DNA of 64,000 bases from Achromobacter sp. RTa (GTDB taxonomy: Bacteria > Pseudomonadota > Gammaproteobacteria > Burkholderiales > Burkholderiaceae_B): the NCBI RefSeq assembly GCF_000757485.1, contig NZ_JPYO01000033.1:62242-126241 (forward strand), read 5' to 3'. The position numbers and the translations under genes are program-made. The first letter of the stretch is position 1. Each line of letters starts with the position of its first letter. The notes under the pieces were generated by a model. The model was given only the letters and a program-made list of their open reading frames with translations, did no database searches and was not told where the DNA came from. Shown in pieces: positions 7,647 to 17,510 of this stretch.

Positions 7647-8570
7647 ATGGACCTGAAGCAAATCGAATACTTCCTGCGGGTGGCGGAACGGCGCAGCTTC
7701 TCCCGCGCCGCCGAAATGCTGGACGTGGCGCAGCCCACGCTCAGCCGGCAGGTCCGCTTGCTGGAACTGGAGTTGGGCCAGCACCTGCTGTACCGCAACG
7801 GCCGCGGGGCCGAGCCCACCGAAGCCGGCCTGCGCTTCCTGGAGCATGCCCGCGCGCTGCTGACCCTGGCCGAACGCGCCAAGGAAGACCTGCAAAGCCT
7901 GCGCGAAACCCCCACCGGGAAAGTCGTGGTGGGCCTGCCGCCCCGCATCGCGCGGGTTTTGACCCCGCCGCTCGTCCAAGCCTTCCGCCATGGCTTTCCC
8001 GACGCCTCCATCGCGGTGGCCGAGGGGCTGAGCGCCCAGGTGCGCGAATGGCTGCTGGCGGGCCGGGTCGACTTGGCCCTGCTCTACGACCCCGCCCCCT
8101 CGCCCCAGTTGGCCTATGAGTCGCTGTTTCGCGAGGAGCTGGTGCTGGTGGCCGCGGCCAGACACCGCCCGCCCCTGCCTGCGCGGATTGCCGTCGCGCA
8201 ATTGGGGGACTATCCGCTGGTGGTCCCCAGCCTGCCCAACGCCATCCGCACCCTGGTCGAAAGCGTGTGCCGCGCCCAGGGCGTGCGGCTGACGATCGCC
8301 GTCGAAGTGGATGCGGTCCAGACCATCGTCGAGCTGGCCGCCCAAGGCGACGCCTACGCCATCCTGCCGCGCTCGGCGGCGCGCGGCCCGGCCGCGGAAC
8401 ATGAACTGTCTCTCTGCGACATCCACGGCCCGGCGATCACCAACGACCTGGTGCTGGCCAGCGCCCGCCACCGGCCATCCACGCGCCTGGCCGCCGCCAC
8501 CGCGCAGCTGATACGCCAGCTGGACGTGCCCGCGCTGTTTGCGCCCCGGCCCGCAGCCCAAAAGGGTTAA
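7647..8570 (+). CDS. LysR family transcriptional regulator of the catabolic operon
   Basis: A 307-residue regulator with an N-terminal winged helix-turn-helix (MDLKQIEYFLRVAERRSF, RAAEMLDVAQPTLSRQVRLLE) and a periplasmic-binding-like effector domain from residue ~90. The start at 7647 was chosen because MDLKQ is the canonical LysR N-terminus; the 20 preceding residues of the open frame overlap the operator. It is divergent from the amidohydrolase operon and likely activates it in response to a pathway intermediate. The TAA stop overlaps a TAAAAT sequence that could be a -10 element for argG. Confidence 0.92.
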   Translation: MDLKQIEYFLRVAERRSFSRAAEMLDVAQPTLSRQVRLLELELGQHLLYRNGRGAEPTEAGLRFLEHARALLTLAERAKEDLQSLRETPTGKVVVGLPPRIARVLTPPLVQAFRHGFPDASIAVAEGLSAQVREWLLAGRVDLALLYDPAPSPQLAYESLFREELVLVAAARHRPPLPARIAVAQLGDYPLVVPSLPNAIRTLVESVCRAQGVRLTIAVEVDAVQTIVELAAQGDAYAILPRSAARGPAAEHELSLCDIHGPAITNDLVLASARHRPSTRLAAATAQLIRQLDVPALFAPRPAAQKG

Positions 8571-8602
8571 AATAGGGCCGATTTTTCTTGTTTGGCGGCT
8601 AG

Positions 8603-10003
<1,401 letters not shown>

Positions 10004-10021
10004 TCGCCTCCTTCGAAAAAG

Positions 10022-10053
10022 CCCTCCGCGGCGTCAAGCGGAGGGTTTTTTTT
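10022..10053 (+). terminator. Intrinsic terminator of argG
   Basis: Stem CCCTCCGC / GCGGAGGG (10022-10029 and 10038-10045) with an 8-nt loop is followed by a run of eight T, starting 18 bp after the argG stop codon. Confidence 0.92.
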
Positions 10054-10085
10054 GGCTGTTCCAAGATAAAGCCATTTCGCGGAAC

Positions 10086-10270
10086 GTAGGATGGGTGAAG
10101 CGCGAGATCCTCCGCACAAAAATGCCGCCCTCCAACGCGCGAAACCCATGCTGTTGTGAAAGACTGTTTTCAGGCCGCCATCAACCACCGTCTGCTCGCA
10201 ACAGCATGGGTTTCGCGCGTTGAAGGGCGGTGTTCTAGCTTAAGAACTCTCGCGCCGCACCCATTCCTAC
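10086..10270. repeat. 185-bp palindromic repeat element, copy 2
   Basis: The left end GTAGGATGGGTGAAGCGCGAG is mirrored by the right end CTCGCGCCGCACCCATTCCTAC (one extra T). Inside, GCGCGAAACCCATGCTG pairs with CAGCATGGGTTTCGCGC. The centre again contains AGACTGTTTT and GTCTGC as in the copy at 4366-4551. The right end supplies the TAG stop of kup, read from the other strand. Confidence 0.8.
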
Positions 10271-12195
10271 AGTTCGACCTGCATCCCCATCTCCACGACC
10301 CGGTTGGCCGGGATCTTGAAGAACTTGGTGCTGCGAGTGGAGTTGCGGGCCATGAAGGAGAACACCGCGCGGCGCCAGCGCCACAATGCCGGCTTCTTGG
10401 CCGCCACCACGGTCTGGCGCGACAGGAAGTACGACGTGCGCATCGGCTCCAGGTCGATTTCGGGGTAGGCCTCGGCCACCAGGCGCAGCGCTTCCGGCAC
10501 GTCGGGATCTTCCTTGAAGCCGTAGTTGATGGTGGCCTGCCAACTGGAGGCGCTGATCTTCTGCACGGTGAAGCGCTCCTCGGGCGACACATAGGGCACG
10601 TCCGCCACCAGGATGGTCAGGAACAGCACGTGGTCGTGCAGCACCTTGTTGTGCTTCAGGTTGTGCAGGAGCGCCGGCGGCACGTTCCCGGAATTCATCG
10701 TCATGAAGATGGCCGTGCCGGGCACGCGGGACGGCGGGTACTCCTCCAGCTGCGCCATGAATTCCTTGAGCGGCTGCCGGTCACGCTGCTGCATCTCGGA
10801 CAGCAGCCGGCGGCCGCGGCGCCACGTCATCATCAGGGTGAACACCACGATCGCCACCACCAGCGGCAGCCAGCCGCCTTCGTGGATCTTGAATACGTTG
10901 GCGGAGAACAGCAGCACGTCGAACAGCAACAGCAGGCCCAGCACCACGAACCACACCATGCGCTTCACGCCCGTGCTGCCTCGCGGCAGCACCGCGAAAG
11001 CCAGCACCGAGGTCGTCAGCATGGTGCCCGTCACCGCGAAGCCGTAGGCGGCGGCCAGGTTGTCGGAATTGCGGAACAGCAGCACCAGGACCAGCACCGC
11101 GCACAATAGCAGCGCGTTGACCTGCGGCAGATAGATCTGCCCTTTCTCGATGGCCGAGGTGTGCAGGATCTGCATGCGCGGCCAGAAGCCCAGCTGCACC
11201 GCCTGGCGGGTCACCGAGTATGCGCCCGAGATGACCGCCTGCGACGCCACGATCGTCGCGATGGTGGCCAGCGCCACCAGGGGCGCCAGCCCCCAGTCGG
11301 GAGCCATCATGAAGAACGGATTGCGGATGGCCTCGGGATCGCGCAGCAGTAGCGCCCCCTGGCCGAAATAGCACAGCGTCAGCGCCGGCAGCACCATGCT
11401 GAACCAGGCCCTGCGGATCGCCGGACGGCCGAAGTGGCCCATGTCCGCATACAGCGCCTCGGCGCCCGTCAGCGCCAGCACCACGGCGCCCAGCAGCACG
11501 AAGCTGATCCAGGGAAATTCGACGATGAAGCGCAGCCCCCACATCGGATTCAGCGCGGCCAGCACCTCCGGCGTCTGCCAGATCTGCCAGCCCCCCAGCG
11601 CGGCCAGCGTGCCGAACCAGAGCAGCATCACCGGGCCGAAAAGCTTGCCCATGGCCCCCGTGCCGTGCGACTGGATCACGAACAGCGCCACCAGCACCAC
11701 CAGCGCGATCGGCACGACCCAGTTGTCGAGCTGGTGCGACACGATGCCTATGCCTTCCAGGGCGGACAGCACGGAAATCGCCGGGGTGATCATGCTGTCG
11801 CCATAGAACAGCGCGGCCCCGAAGATTCCGAGCACGATCAGCACCCAGCGCAGCTTGCCTTCGCGGGCGCGCACCGCCAGCTCCAGCAGCGCCAGCGTGC
11901 CGCCCTCGCCGCGGTTGTCGGCGCGCAGCACCAGCGTCACATACTTGAACGAGACCACCACCATCAGCATCCAGAACAGGATGGACAGCACGCCCAGCAG
12001 ATGCGGCGGCTCCAGGTCGGTGTGCACGCTCAGGCCGGTAAGGCAGGCACGCAGCGTGTACAGCGGGCTGGTGCCGATGTCACCGTAGACCACGCCCAGC
12101 GCCCCCAGGATGAGCGCGGCCCGCGACGATGGCGCGTGCGCGCCTGCTGCGTGGGCGCCGCCCGAGGTGGGAGCGCCAACGGTATCCTGGCTCAT
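10267..12195 (-). CDS. kup: Low-affinity K+ uptake protein (KUP family)
   Basis: A 642-residue inner-membrane potassium/proton symporter. The signature GALGVVYGDIGTSPLYTLR lies in the first membrane segment near residue 30. About twelve hydrophobic segments follow, including AALFYGDSMITPAISVLSA and GAEALYADMGHFG, then a hydrophilic cytoplasmic C-domain of ~180 residues. The ATG at 12195 was chosen because it overlaps the histidine kinase stop as ATGA, indicating translational coupling. The stop codon lies in the right end of the palindromic element at 10086-10270. Placement behind a two-component pair suggests potassium or turgor control of that operon. Confidence 0.93.
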   Translation of the reverse strand: MSQDTVGAPTSGGAHAAGAHAPSSRAALILGALGVVYGDIGTSPLYTLRACLTGLSVHTDLEPPHLLGVLSILFWMLMVVVSFKYVTLVLRADNRGEGGTLALLELAVRAREGKLRWVLIVLGIFGAALFYGDSMITPAISVLSALEGIGIVSHQLDNWVVPIALVVLVALFVIQSHGTGAMGKLFGPVMLLWFGTLAALGGWQIWQTPEVLAALNPMWGLRFIVEFPWISFVLLGAVVLALTGAEALYADMGHFGRPAIRRAWFSMVLPALTLCYFGQGALLLRDPEAIRNPFFMMAPDWGLAPLVALATIATIVASQAVISGAYSVTRQAVQLGFWPRMQILHTSAIEKGQIYLPQVNALLLCAVLVLVLLFRNSDNLAAAYGFAVTGTMLTTSVLAFAVLPRGSTGVKRMVWFVVLGLLLLFDVLLFSANVFKIHEGGWLPLVVAIVVFTLMMTWRRGRRLLSEMQQRDRQPLKEFMAQLEEYPPSRVPGTAIFMTMNSGNVPPALLHNLKHNKVLHDHVLFLTILVADVPYVSPEERFTVQKISASSWQATINYGFKEDPDVPEALRLVAEAYPEIDLEPMRTSYFLSRQTVVAAKKPALWRWRRAVFSFMARNSTRSTKFFKIPANRVVEMGMQVEL

Positions 12196-13307
12196 GATGT
12201 GGGTTCTTGACGAGTGAGTTGGGCCCCCTTGCGCGGGCCGGGAAACACAACGGATAGCCGTGTGCCGGAAAAATCGGGACGGCTGGTGAGCTTCCACCAG
12301 GCGCCGTGCGCGTGCGCGATCTCGCGCACGATGGCCAGCCCCAGGCCCGAGCCGCCGGCCGTGACCGTCGGCGAACGGTAGAACGCCTCGAACACGCGGT
12401 CGCGCTCTTCCGGCGGTATCCCCGGGCCGTCGTCCTCGACGGTCAGGGACGGCGGATTGGCGCCCACGATCAGCGTGATGCGGCCCGTCGCGTTGCCGTA
12501 GCGCAGAGCGTTGTCGATCAGGTTGCCCAATAGCTCCGCCAACAGCAGGGGATCGGCGTCGATCCAGATGGGCGCGTCCGGCGCCACCAGGTCTAGCTCA
12601 TAGTGCGCTTCGCGCACGCGGGGAAACCATTCGGCGCCGTGCGCCCGGACCCATTCGCACAGGTCGATACGCACGAAACTGTCCTGCGGGCGGGCGTTGG
12701 GATCCGCGCGGGCCAGCACCAGCAATTGCTGGCCCAGCCGGATCATGCGGTCGCTCACCGCCTTGATGCGCTCGGCCCTTGCCCGCACATCGTCGGGCAG
12801 CGGCCGCGCCAGCATCAGTTCCGACTCCAGCCTCAGGCCGGACAAGGGAGTACGCAACTGGTGCGCCGCATGGCCGATGAAGCGCCGCTGGGCCGCCAGC
12901 GAGGCGTCCAGGCGCAGCAGAAGGTCATTGGTATGGGTTACCAGCGGTTCGATCTCCACCGGCACGCCCGCCACCTCCAGCGGCTGCATGTCGTCGATGG
13001 ATCGCTGCCGGATCTCCTCGGACAGATGGTTCACCGACCGCAGGCCCGAGCGCACGCCCTGCACCACTACCCAGGTGAACAGCGCGATCAGCGCGACCTG
13101 CCCCACCACCATCAGCCAGAAGAAGTCCTCGAGCATCCAGAGCGACATGTCGATCTTGTGCGTGATGACCCAGGTAGCGGCCAGGTCCAGCAGGACGAGC
13201 AGCAGGATGGGCGGCATCAGCCGGACGACCAGATGCCGCGCAAGCGAACGGGAGGGAAGTAAGGGGCGTGAAGCCGGGGGGGCGTTGGAGGTGCGTTCCT
13301 GCGTCAT
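12192..13307 (-). CDS. Sensor histidine kinase with a minimal periplasmic loop
   Basis: A 371-residue inner-membrane kinase. Two membrane segments (~26-48 and ~62-82) are separated by only about a dozen residues (THKIDMSLWMLED), so it lacks a periplasmic sensor domain. A HAMP-like linker follows, then the phospho-acceptor box GHAAHQLRTPLSGL, the N-box LLGNLIDNALRYG, and the ATP-binding G-boxes VEDDGPGIPPEER and GGSGLGLAIVREIA. It resembles the TctE/QseC group. The start at 13307 has an AAGAAGG upstream; an in-frame ATG at 13355 has none. It pairs with the response regulator upstream, and its stop overlaps the kup start by 4 bp. Confidence 0.9.
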   Translation of the reverse strand: MTQERTSNAPPASRPLLPSRSLARHLVVRLMPPILLLVLLDLAATWVITHKIDMSLWMLEDFFWLMVVGQVALIALFTWVVVQGVRSGLRSVNHLSEEIRQRSIDDMQPLEVAGVPVEIEPLVTHTNDLLLRLDASLAAQRRFIGHAAHQLRTPLSGLRLESELMLARPLPDDVRARAERIKAVSDRMIRLGQQLLVLARADPNARPQDSFVRIDLCEWVRAHGAEWFPRVREAHYELDLVAPDAPIWIDADPLLLAELLGNLIDNALRYGNATGRITLIVGANPPSLTVEDDGPGIPPEERDRVFEAFYRSPTVTAGGSGLGLAIVREIAHAHGAWWKLTSRPDFSGTRLSVVFPGPRKGAQLTRQEPTS

Positions 13308-13384
13308 GGCGCGATGCCCTTCTTGCTCAGGCGATGGGATGCGCTCGGCCGGCATGTGACGGCCGCCGCCTGGCCGCGAAGCCG

Positions 13385-14056
13385 TCAGGCCGTTTCGACA
13401 TCCAGCATGTAGCCAAAGCCGCGCACGGTCTGGATGCTGGCGCCCGTGCCTTCCAGGCGTTTGCGCAGGCGGTACACGTAGACTTCGACGGCGTTCTCGC
13501 TGAAATCGGCGTCCCAGGCGGAAAGCGAGTTCACGATCTGGCGCTTGGTCACGACGCGGCCCACGCGGGCCATCAGCATTTCAAGCACCGAGAGCTCGCG
13601 CACGGACAGCGACAGGCGCTGGCCGTTGGCGCGGACTTCGCGTCCGACTGTGTCGAACACCAAGGGACCGACTTCGATCAGGGGCTGAGCCTGTCCGGCG
13701 CGGCGGCGGCCGAAGGCGCGCACCCGCGCCGCCAGCTCGGGCAGCTCGAAAGGCTTGGTAACGTAATCGTCCGCGCCGGCGTCCAGGCCGGCGACGCGGT
13801 CGTCGAGGCCGTCGCGGGCGGTGAGGATAAGCACGGGAACCTGGTTGCCGTCCTGGCGCAATTGCCGCAGGACGTCCAGTCCGCTCATGCCGGGCAGGTT
13901 GAGGTCGAGCAGCAGGAGGTCATACGGCTGGCCTGCCAGGGCGCCCAGGACACGGTCGCCTTCGGTCAGCCAGTCGACCGCATAACCCTGGTCGGCCAGG
14001 AATTCCTGGAGCGCATGGCCCAGGGTGGTGTCGTCTTCGATTACCAGAACTCGCAT
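13385..14056 (-). CDS. OmpR-family response regulator
   Basis: A 223-residue regulator. The receiver domain (1-~118) has the acidic pocket IEDD, the phosphorylated aspartate in LLLDLNLPGMSG (D51), the threonine in LILTARD and the lysine in DYVTKPFEL. The C-terminal winged helix has the expected RELSVLEMLM, NAVEVYVYRLRKRLEG and IQTVRGFGYML. It is followed by the histidine kinase and kup on the same strand, and lies 64 bp after exbD, so it could also be read through from the tonB operon. Target genes are unknown; kup is the natural guess. Confidence 0.92.
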   Translation of the reverse strand: MRVLVIEDDTTLGHALQEFLADQGYAVDWLTEGDRVLGALAGQPYDLLLLDLNLPGMSGLDVLRQLRQDGNQVPVLILTARDGLDDRVAGLDAGADDYVTKPFELPELAARVRAFGRRRAGQAQPLIEVGPLVFDTVGREVRANGQRLSLSVRELSVLEMLMARVGRVVTKRQIVNSLSAWDADFSENAVEVYVYRLRKRLEGTGASIQTVRGFGYMLDVETA

Positions 14057-14120
14057 GCCGCGATTCTAGCGCGATCCCGGCCGAAAGGGGGCGCGAAGTG
14101 CGCCCCCGGCCGGAATTCGT

Positions 14121-14606
14121 TCAGCGCGCGGACGGCGCCGGGGCAGCCCCGGCCGCGGCGGGAGCCGCCTCGCCCGCGGGCGCGCCGCCCGAAGGCGGGG
14201 TGGTGACGAACCCGATGCGCGTCATGCCCGAACGGCGCGCGGAAGCCATGACCTTGGCCAGCGTTTCGTAGCGGGTGTTCTGGTCGGCGCGGATGCGGAT
14301 CTCGGGTTGCGGCTTGGTGCCGGCGATCGATTTGAAGCGGTTGGGCAGGTCGTCGATGTTGACCGGCTTTTCATCCCAGAACAGCGCGCCGCTGGCGTCG
14401 ATGGCCAGGTCGACCGTCTTGGGCTCTTCCTCGATCTGCTCGGCGGCCACCTGGGGCATGTTGATCTTGATCGAGTGCGCCAACAGCGGCGCGGTGATGA
14501 TGAAGATCACCAGCAGCACCAGCATCACGTCGATCAGGGGCACCATGTTGATCTCGGAGACCGCATGGCTTCCGGATCCTTTGCCCTCGAAGCTGCCAAA
14601 GGCCAT
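14121..14606 (-). CDS. exbD: TonB-system proton channel subunit ExbD
   Basis: A 161-residue inner-membrane protein with one N-terminal membrane helix containing the essential aspartate (NMVPLIDVMLVLLVIFIIT, residues ~20-38) and a periplasmic domain. It forms the proton channel with ExbB that energises TonB. A low-complexity Ala/Pro tail of about 25 residues at the C-terminus is longer than in E. coli. Its ATG overlaps the exbB stop as TAATG, so translation is coupled. Confidence 0.93.
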   Translation of the reverse strand: MAFGSFEGKGSGSHAVSEINMVPLIDVMLVLLVIFIITAPLLAHSIKINMPQVAAEQIEEEPKTVDLAIDASGALFWDEKPVNIDDLPNRFKSIAGTKPQPEIRIRADQNTRYETLAKVMASARRSGMTRIGFVTTPPSGGAPAGEAAPAAAGAAPAPSAR

Positions 14607-15589
14607 TATTCGCTCCCGCGTTGGGCGCCGCCATGCTGGCGGCGCAGGGCACGCACCTTGCCGTCGGACAGCGCGACTTGCTGGCCCGTGGTCAGGAACG
14701 CGAAGAGATCATGCGCGAAAGCATCCAGGCGCGACAGGAACACGCGGTTGTTGCGCACGAAGGTGTTGTACGCCAGCACCGCGGGAATGGCAACGGCCAG
14801 GCCCAGGCCCGTCATGATCAGCGCCTCGCCCACGGGACCGGCGATACGGTTGATGGTCACGCCGTCGGACAGGCCGATGCCGACCAGCGCGTGGTACACG
14901 CCCCACACCGTGCCGAAGAGGCCCACGAAAGGCGCCGTCGAGCCCACCGAGGCCAGCACGGTCAGGCCGTTCTCCAGCTTGGCCGTTTCTTCGTCGATGA
15001 CCTTGCGCATGGTGCGCGTGACGAAGTCGGAGTTGCTGCCGGACTCTTCCAGCTTGGTGGCGCCGAACTTGTTGTGGTGGGCCTGGGCATGCATGGCATG
15101 GCTGGCCAGGTGCGAGAACGGATCGCGCGCGCCGTGCGTCACGATCTCGTTTTCAACCTGCTCTAGCGAGCTGGCGTTCCAGAATTTGTTCAGGAAGTCC
15201 GCGGCGCGCTTGCGCATGGCGACGTTGCTGGCGGCCTTGACCAGGATCAGGTACCAGGTCACCAGCGACATCAGGATCAGGATGATGAACAGGGTCTTGC
15301 CCACGAAGTCGCTCTGCGCGACGAAGTGCAGAAAGCCCATGTCGGGCGTGGCGATGGGCGCGACAGGCGTGGGCGCGGCAGGCAGCGCGGCGGCGGCGCT
15401 GTGCAGCGCGTCGGCCGACTGCTGGAGCGCGCCGGCAGCCTGTTGAGTCGCTTCGCCGACCGCCGAGGCGGCTTGCGGAAGCGCGGGCGCGGCGGCGGCG
15501 GCGGCGGCGGGCGCAGCGGCGGCAGCCGGCGCGGCCGGGCTGGTAGTCGCCTGCGCCACCAGGGTGGCGCTATGCAGTGCGTTGGACAT
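14606..15589 (-). CDS. exbB: TonB-system channel subunit ExbB (MotA/TolQ/ExbB family)
   Basis: A 327-residue protein with an Ala-rich periplasmic N-terminal extension (~1-85), one membrane helix (TLFIILILMSLVTWYLILV), a cytoplasmic region, and two more helices with the conserved ASVGSTAPFVGLFGTVWGVYHAL and GPVGEALIMTGLGLAVAIPAVLAYN. The N-terminal extension is much longer than in E. coli ExbB and rich in Ala/Pro. The ribosome binding site GAGGA lies inside the end of tonB. It acts with ExbD and TonB. Confidence 0.93.
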   Translation of the reverse strand: MSNALHSATLVAQATTSPAAPAAAAAPAAAAAAAPALPQAASAVGEATQQAAGALQQSADALHSAAAALPAAPTPVAPIATPDMGFLHFVAQSDFVGKTLFIILILMSLVTWYLILVKAASNVAMRKRAADFLNKFWNASSLEQVENEIVTHGARDPFSHLASHAMHAQAHHNKFGATKLEESGSNSDFVTRTMRKVIDEETAKLENGLTVLASVGSTAPFVGLFGTVWGVYHALVGIGLSDGVTINRIAGPVGEALIMTGLGLAVAIPAVLAYNTFVRNNRVFLSRLDAFAHDLFAFLTTGQQVALSDGKVRALRRQHGGAQRGSE

Positions 15590-15590
15590 C

Positions 15591-16397
15591 TCAGTTCCTC
15601 ATTACGAAATCGAACGGAATCTTGGCTTTGGCGGGATAGGCCACGCCATTACGGGTATAAGGCTTGAAACGGCCCTTGCGGGCGGCCGTCAGCGCCGACT
15701 CGTCCAGGCGCGGGAAGCCCGAGGACGTATCGATGGTTGCGCGTTCGACCAGGCCCTGCGTATTGATCTCCACCAGCACCACCACCCTGCCCTCTTCGCG
15801 CATGCGGCGGGAAGCCATGGGGTAATTCGGCATCGGACGCGCGCCCTGGAATTCGATGCTGGAAACCAGCACCGGCTGATCGGGCGGCGGCCCCTGCTGC
15901 GGCCCCTGGGGAGCCTGGGTACCTTCCGGCGCGCCGCTGGGCGGCGTTTGCTGAGGCGGCGTTTCGGGCTTGACCTCCTGCTTCACCTCTTGCTTGGGCT
16001 TGGGCTTGGGTTTTGGCTTGGGTTTCGGCTTGGGCTTGGGCGCCGGCTCGGGCGGCTTTTCAACCACGGGCTCGGGTTCCGGTTCAGGCTCCGGTTCCGG
16101 CTTGAGCTCGGGCTCCGGCTCTGGTTCGGGCTCGATCTCGGGTTCCGGTTCGGGCGGCGGTTCCGTGACAGGTTGGGGCACTTCGGGAGCGGGCTCCGCC
16201 TTGGCAATCTGGGGGATGGGCGCGTCCACCACGCTCACCATGATTGCCTCGGGCTCTTCCAGCTCGGGACGGTTCTCGGGCGCCATGAAGATGGCGCCGA
16301 TCACCGCAGCATGAAGCGCGAGAACCGCGAAGCCAGCGGCAGCGCGTATACCGAACGAAGACCGCGAAGAATTCCAACCGCGTTGAAGACTAGGCAT
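15591..16397 (-). CDS. tonB: TonB energy-transducing protein
   Basis: A 268-residue protein with a short cytoplasmic tail, an N-terminal anchor ([21 protein letters not shown]), a long periplasmic rod of Glu-Pro then Lys-Pro dipeptides (residues ~75-145), and the C-terminal TonB domain ([23 protein letters not shown], then [11 protein letters not shown]). It couples proton flow through ExbBD to outer-membrane receptors for siderophores and haem. It heads the tonB-exbB-exbD operon and follows a Fur-box candidate at 16497. The repeat tract makes the opposite strand look like a coding frame, which is an artefact. Confidence 0.93.
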   Translation of the reverse strand: MPSLQRGWNSSRSSFGIRAAAGFAVLALHAAVIGAIFMAPENRPELEEPEAIMVSVVDAPIPQIAKAEPAPEVPQPVTEPPPEPEPEIEPEPEPEPELKPEPEPEPEPEPVVEKPPEPAPKPKPKPKPKPKPKPKQEVKQEVKPETPPQQTPPSGAPEGTQAPQGPQQGPPPDQPVLVSSIEFQGARPMPNYPMASRRMREEGRVVVLVEINTQGLVERATIDTSSGFPRLDESALTAARKGRFKPYTRNGVAYPAKAKIPFDFVMRN

Positions 16398-16496
16398 GAA
16401 TCAGCCAGGATGCATTGACTTATCCGGCCCGCGGGAGAAAGACGCGCACGCCGGGGCGGCGCCGGCTGACCGGTACAAGCCAATAATAATATCTTA

Positions 16497-16515
16497 AATG
16501 CGAATGATTCGCACG
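16497..16515 (-). promoter_or_regulatory. Fur box candidate upstream of tonB
   Basis: AATGCGAATGATTCGCACG is a 9-1-9 inverted arrangement resembling the Fur consensus. Its core TGCGAATGATTCGCA is perfectly symmetric apart from the central G. It lies 100 bp upstream of the tonB ATG in an AT-rich segment, fitting iron-repressed transcription. Confidence 0.65.
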
Positions 16516-16602
16516 TCCTATTTCGTCTGAGAAAAGCTTGCACGGCTGATCGAGATCAAACCCGGCAGGACTGGACTGGCCGAAAAAAGGGACGCGCAAA
16601 AC

Positions 16603-16631
16603 AAAAAACCCGCCACGGCGACGTGTGCGGG
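16603..16631 (-). terminator. Intrinsic terminator of tRNA-Val
   Basis: Read on the minus strand, the stem CCCGCAC / GTGGCGGG, with one mismatch, is followed by six T (16603-16608). It lies 24 bp beyond the 3' end of the tRNA. Confidence 0.75.
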
Positions 16632-16654
16632 TCTTCTGCGAAGTGCAATGCTTT

Positions 16655-16730
16655 TGGTGGGTGCTACAGGGGTCGAACCTGTGACCTACGCCTTGTAAGG
16701 GCGCCGCTCTACCAACTGAGCTAAGCACCC
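16655..16730 (-). tRNA. tRNA-Val (anticodon UAC)
   Basis: A 76-nt cloverleaf with acceptor GGGTGCT / AGCACCC, D-arm GCTCAGTTGGTAGAGC, anticodon loop CTTACAA (anticodon TAC), T-loop GGTTCGACCC and an encoded CCA. Confidence 0.96.
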
Positions 16731-16884
16731 TTTCTTGATGCAGCCTCAAGACGAAATTCGCGAAAATCCGTACAAGCAACTGCCAACCGGGGCACTCAAA
16801 AGCAATACGCGGGCCGGAGTATACCGGACCGCGCACTTGTCGGCAAATCGCAAGCAAAACGCTCTGCGACCTGCCTGCCGTCCA

Positions 16885-17157
16885 TTAGTTGACGGCGTCC
16901 TTCAGGGCCTTGCCCGGACGGAACTTCGGCACCTTGGCCTTCTTGATCTTGATGGTTTCGCCCGTGCGCGGGTTGCGGCCGGTGCGAGCGGCGCGGGCCG
17001 ACACGGCAAACGTACCAAAGCCAACCAGCGTAACCGTACCGCCCTTCTTCAGCGTGGTCTTGACGGCACCGATCAGGGCGTCGAGCGAACGGCCGGCAGC
17101 AGCCTTGGAGATGTCGGCCTTGCTGGCGATGTGATCGATGAGTTCGGTTTTGTTCAT
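16885..17157 (-). CDS. hupB: Nucleoid protein HU, beta type
   Basis: A 90-residue DNA-bending protein. The N-terminal helices [11 protein letters not shown] and the beta-arm region [22 protein letters not shown] with the flexible arm's Arg-Asn-Pro tip are unmistakable for HU. It acts as a dimer compacting the nucleoid. It is transcribed alone, between tRNA-Val downstream and a 353-bp regulatory spacer upstream. Confidence 0.95.
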   Translation of the reverse strand: MNKTELIDHIASKADISKAAAGRSLDALIGAVKTTLKKGGTVTLVGFGTFAVSARAARTGRNPRTGETIKIKKAKVPKFRPGKALKDAVN

Positions 17158-17510
17158 GCAGGTGTACCCCTCACAAGGTGTGGAGTCTGCCGGAGATGCA
17201 GTCCATGGCCGTCATGATTGGACGCCACGAAAGACGCAAGACCCGACAAACGACGAACAGACAGTGGATAAACTTTTTTCTTGCGCTGCAAAGCACAACT
17301 TTTAAACTGCTGCGCCGCTTAGGATTCAATGGCATAAGCCTTCGAACCGTCAGCGACGCAGAGGTGTATTAGGCCTTGGCGTAGCGCGGCTGTCAAGCGA
17401 AAACCTCACGATAACCCGCGCCAATACTAGCTTTTAGCCGTTTTCGCAATAAACAGAAACGCGCAATTCGGCGTTTGCGCGACACTGCGTTACGACGCAT
17501 CAATGTTGCG
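17158..17510. other. Intergenic region: hupB promoter side and dioxygenase terminator
   Basis: No gene is supported here. Near 17260-17320 the sequence is AT-rich and should hold the hupB promoter (minus strand), but I could not fix the -35/-10 boxes. At 17460-17481 the arms CGCGCAA and TTGCGCG form a hairpin which, read on the minus strand, is followed by TTTCTGTTT; this is a plausible terminator for the gene at 17511-18191. Confidence 0.5.

Noticed and set aside
5431..7656. 741-codon open frame on the plus strand
   Set aside because: It spans three well-supported minus-strand genes and an intergenic promoter; it is a shadow of high-GC codon bias.
15970..16314. Gly/Ser/Leu-repeat protein on the plus strand
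   Set aside because: It is the complement of the TonB Glu-Pro/Lys-Pro repeat tract.
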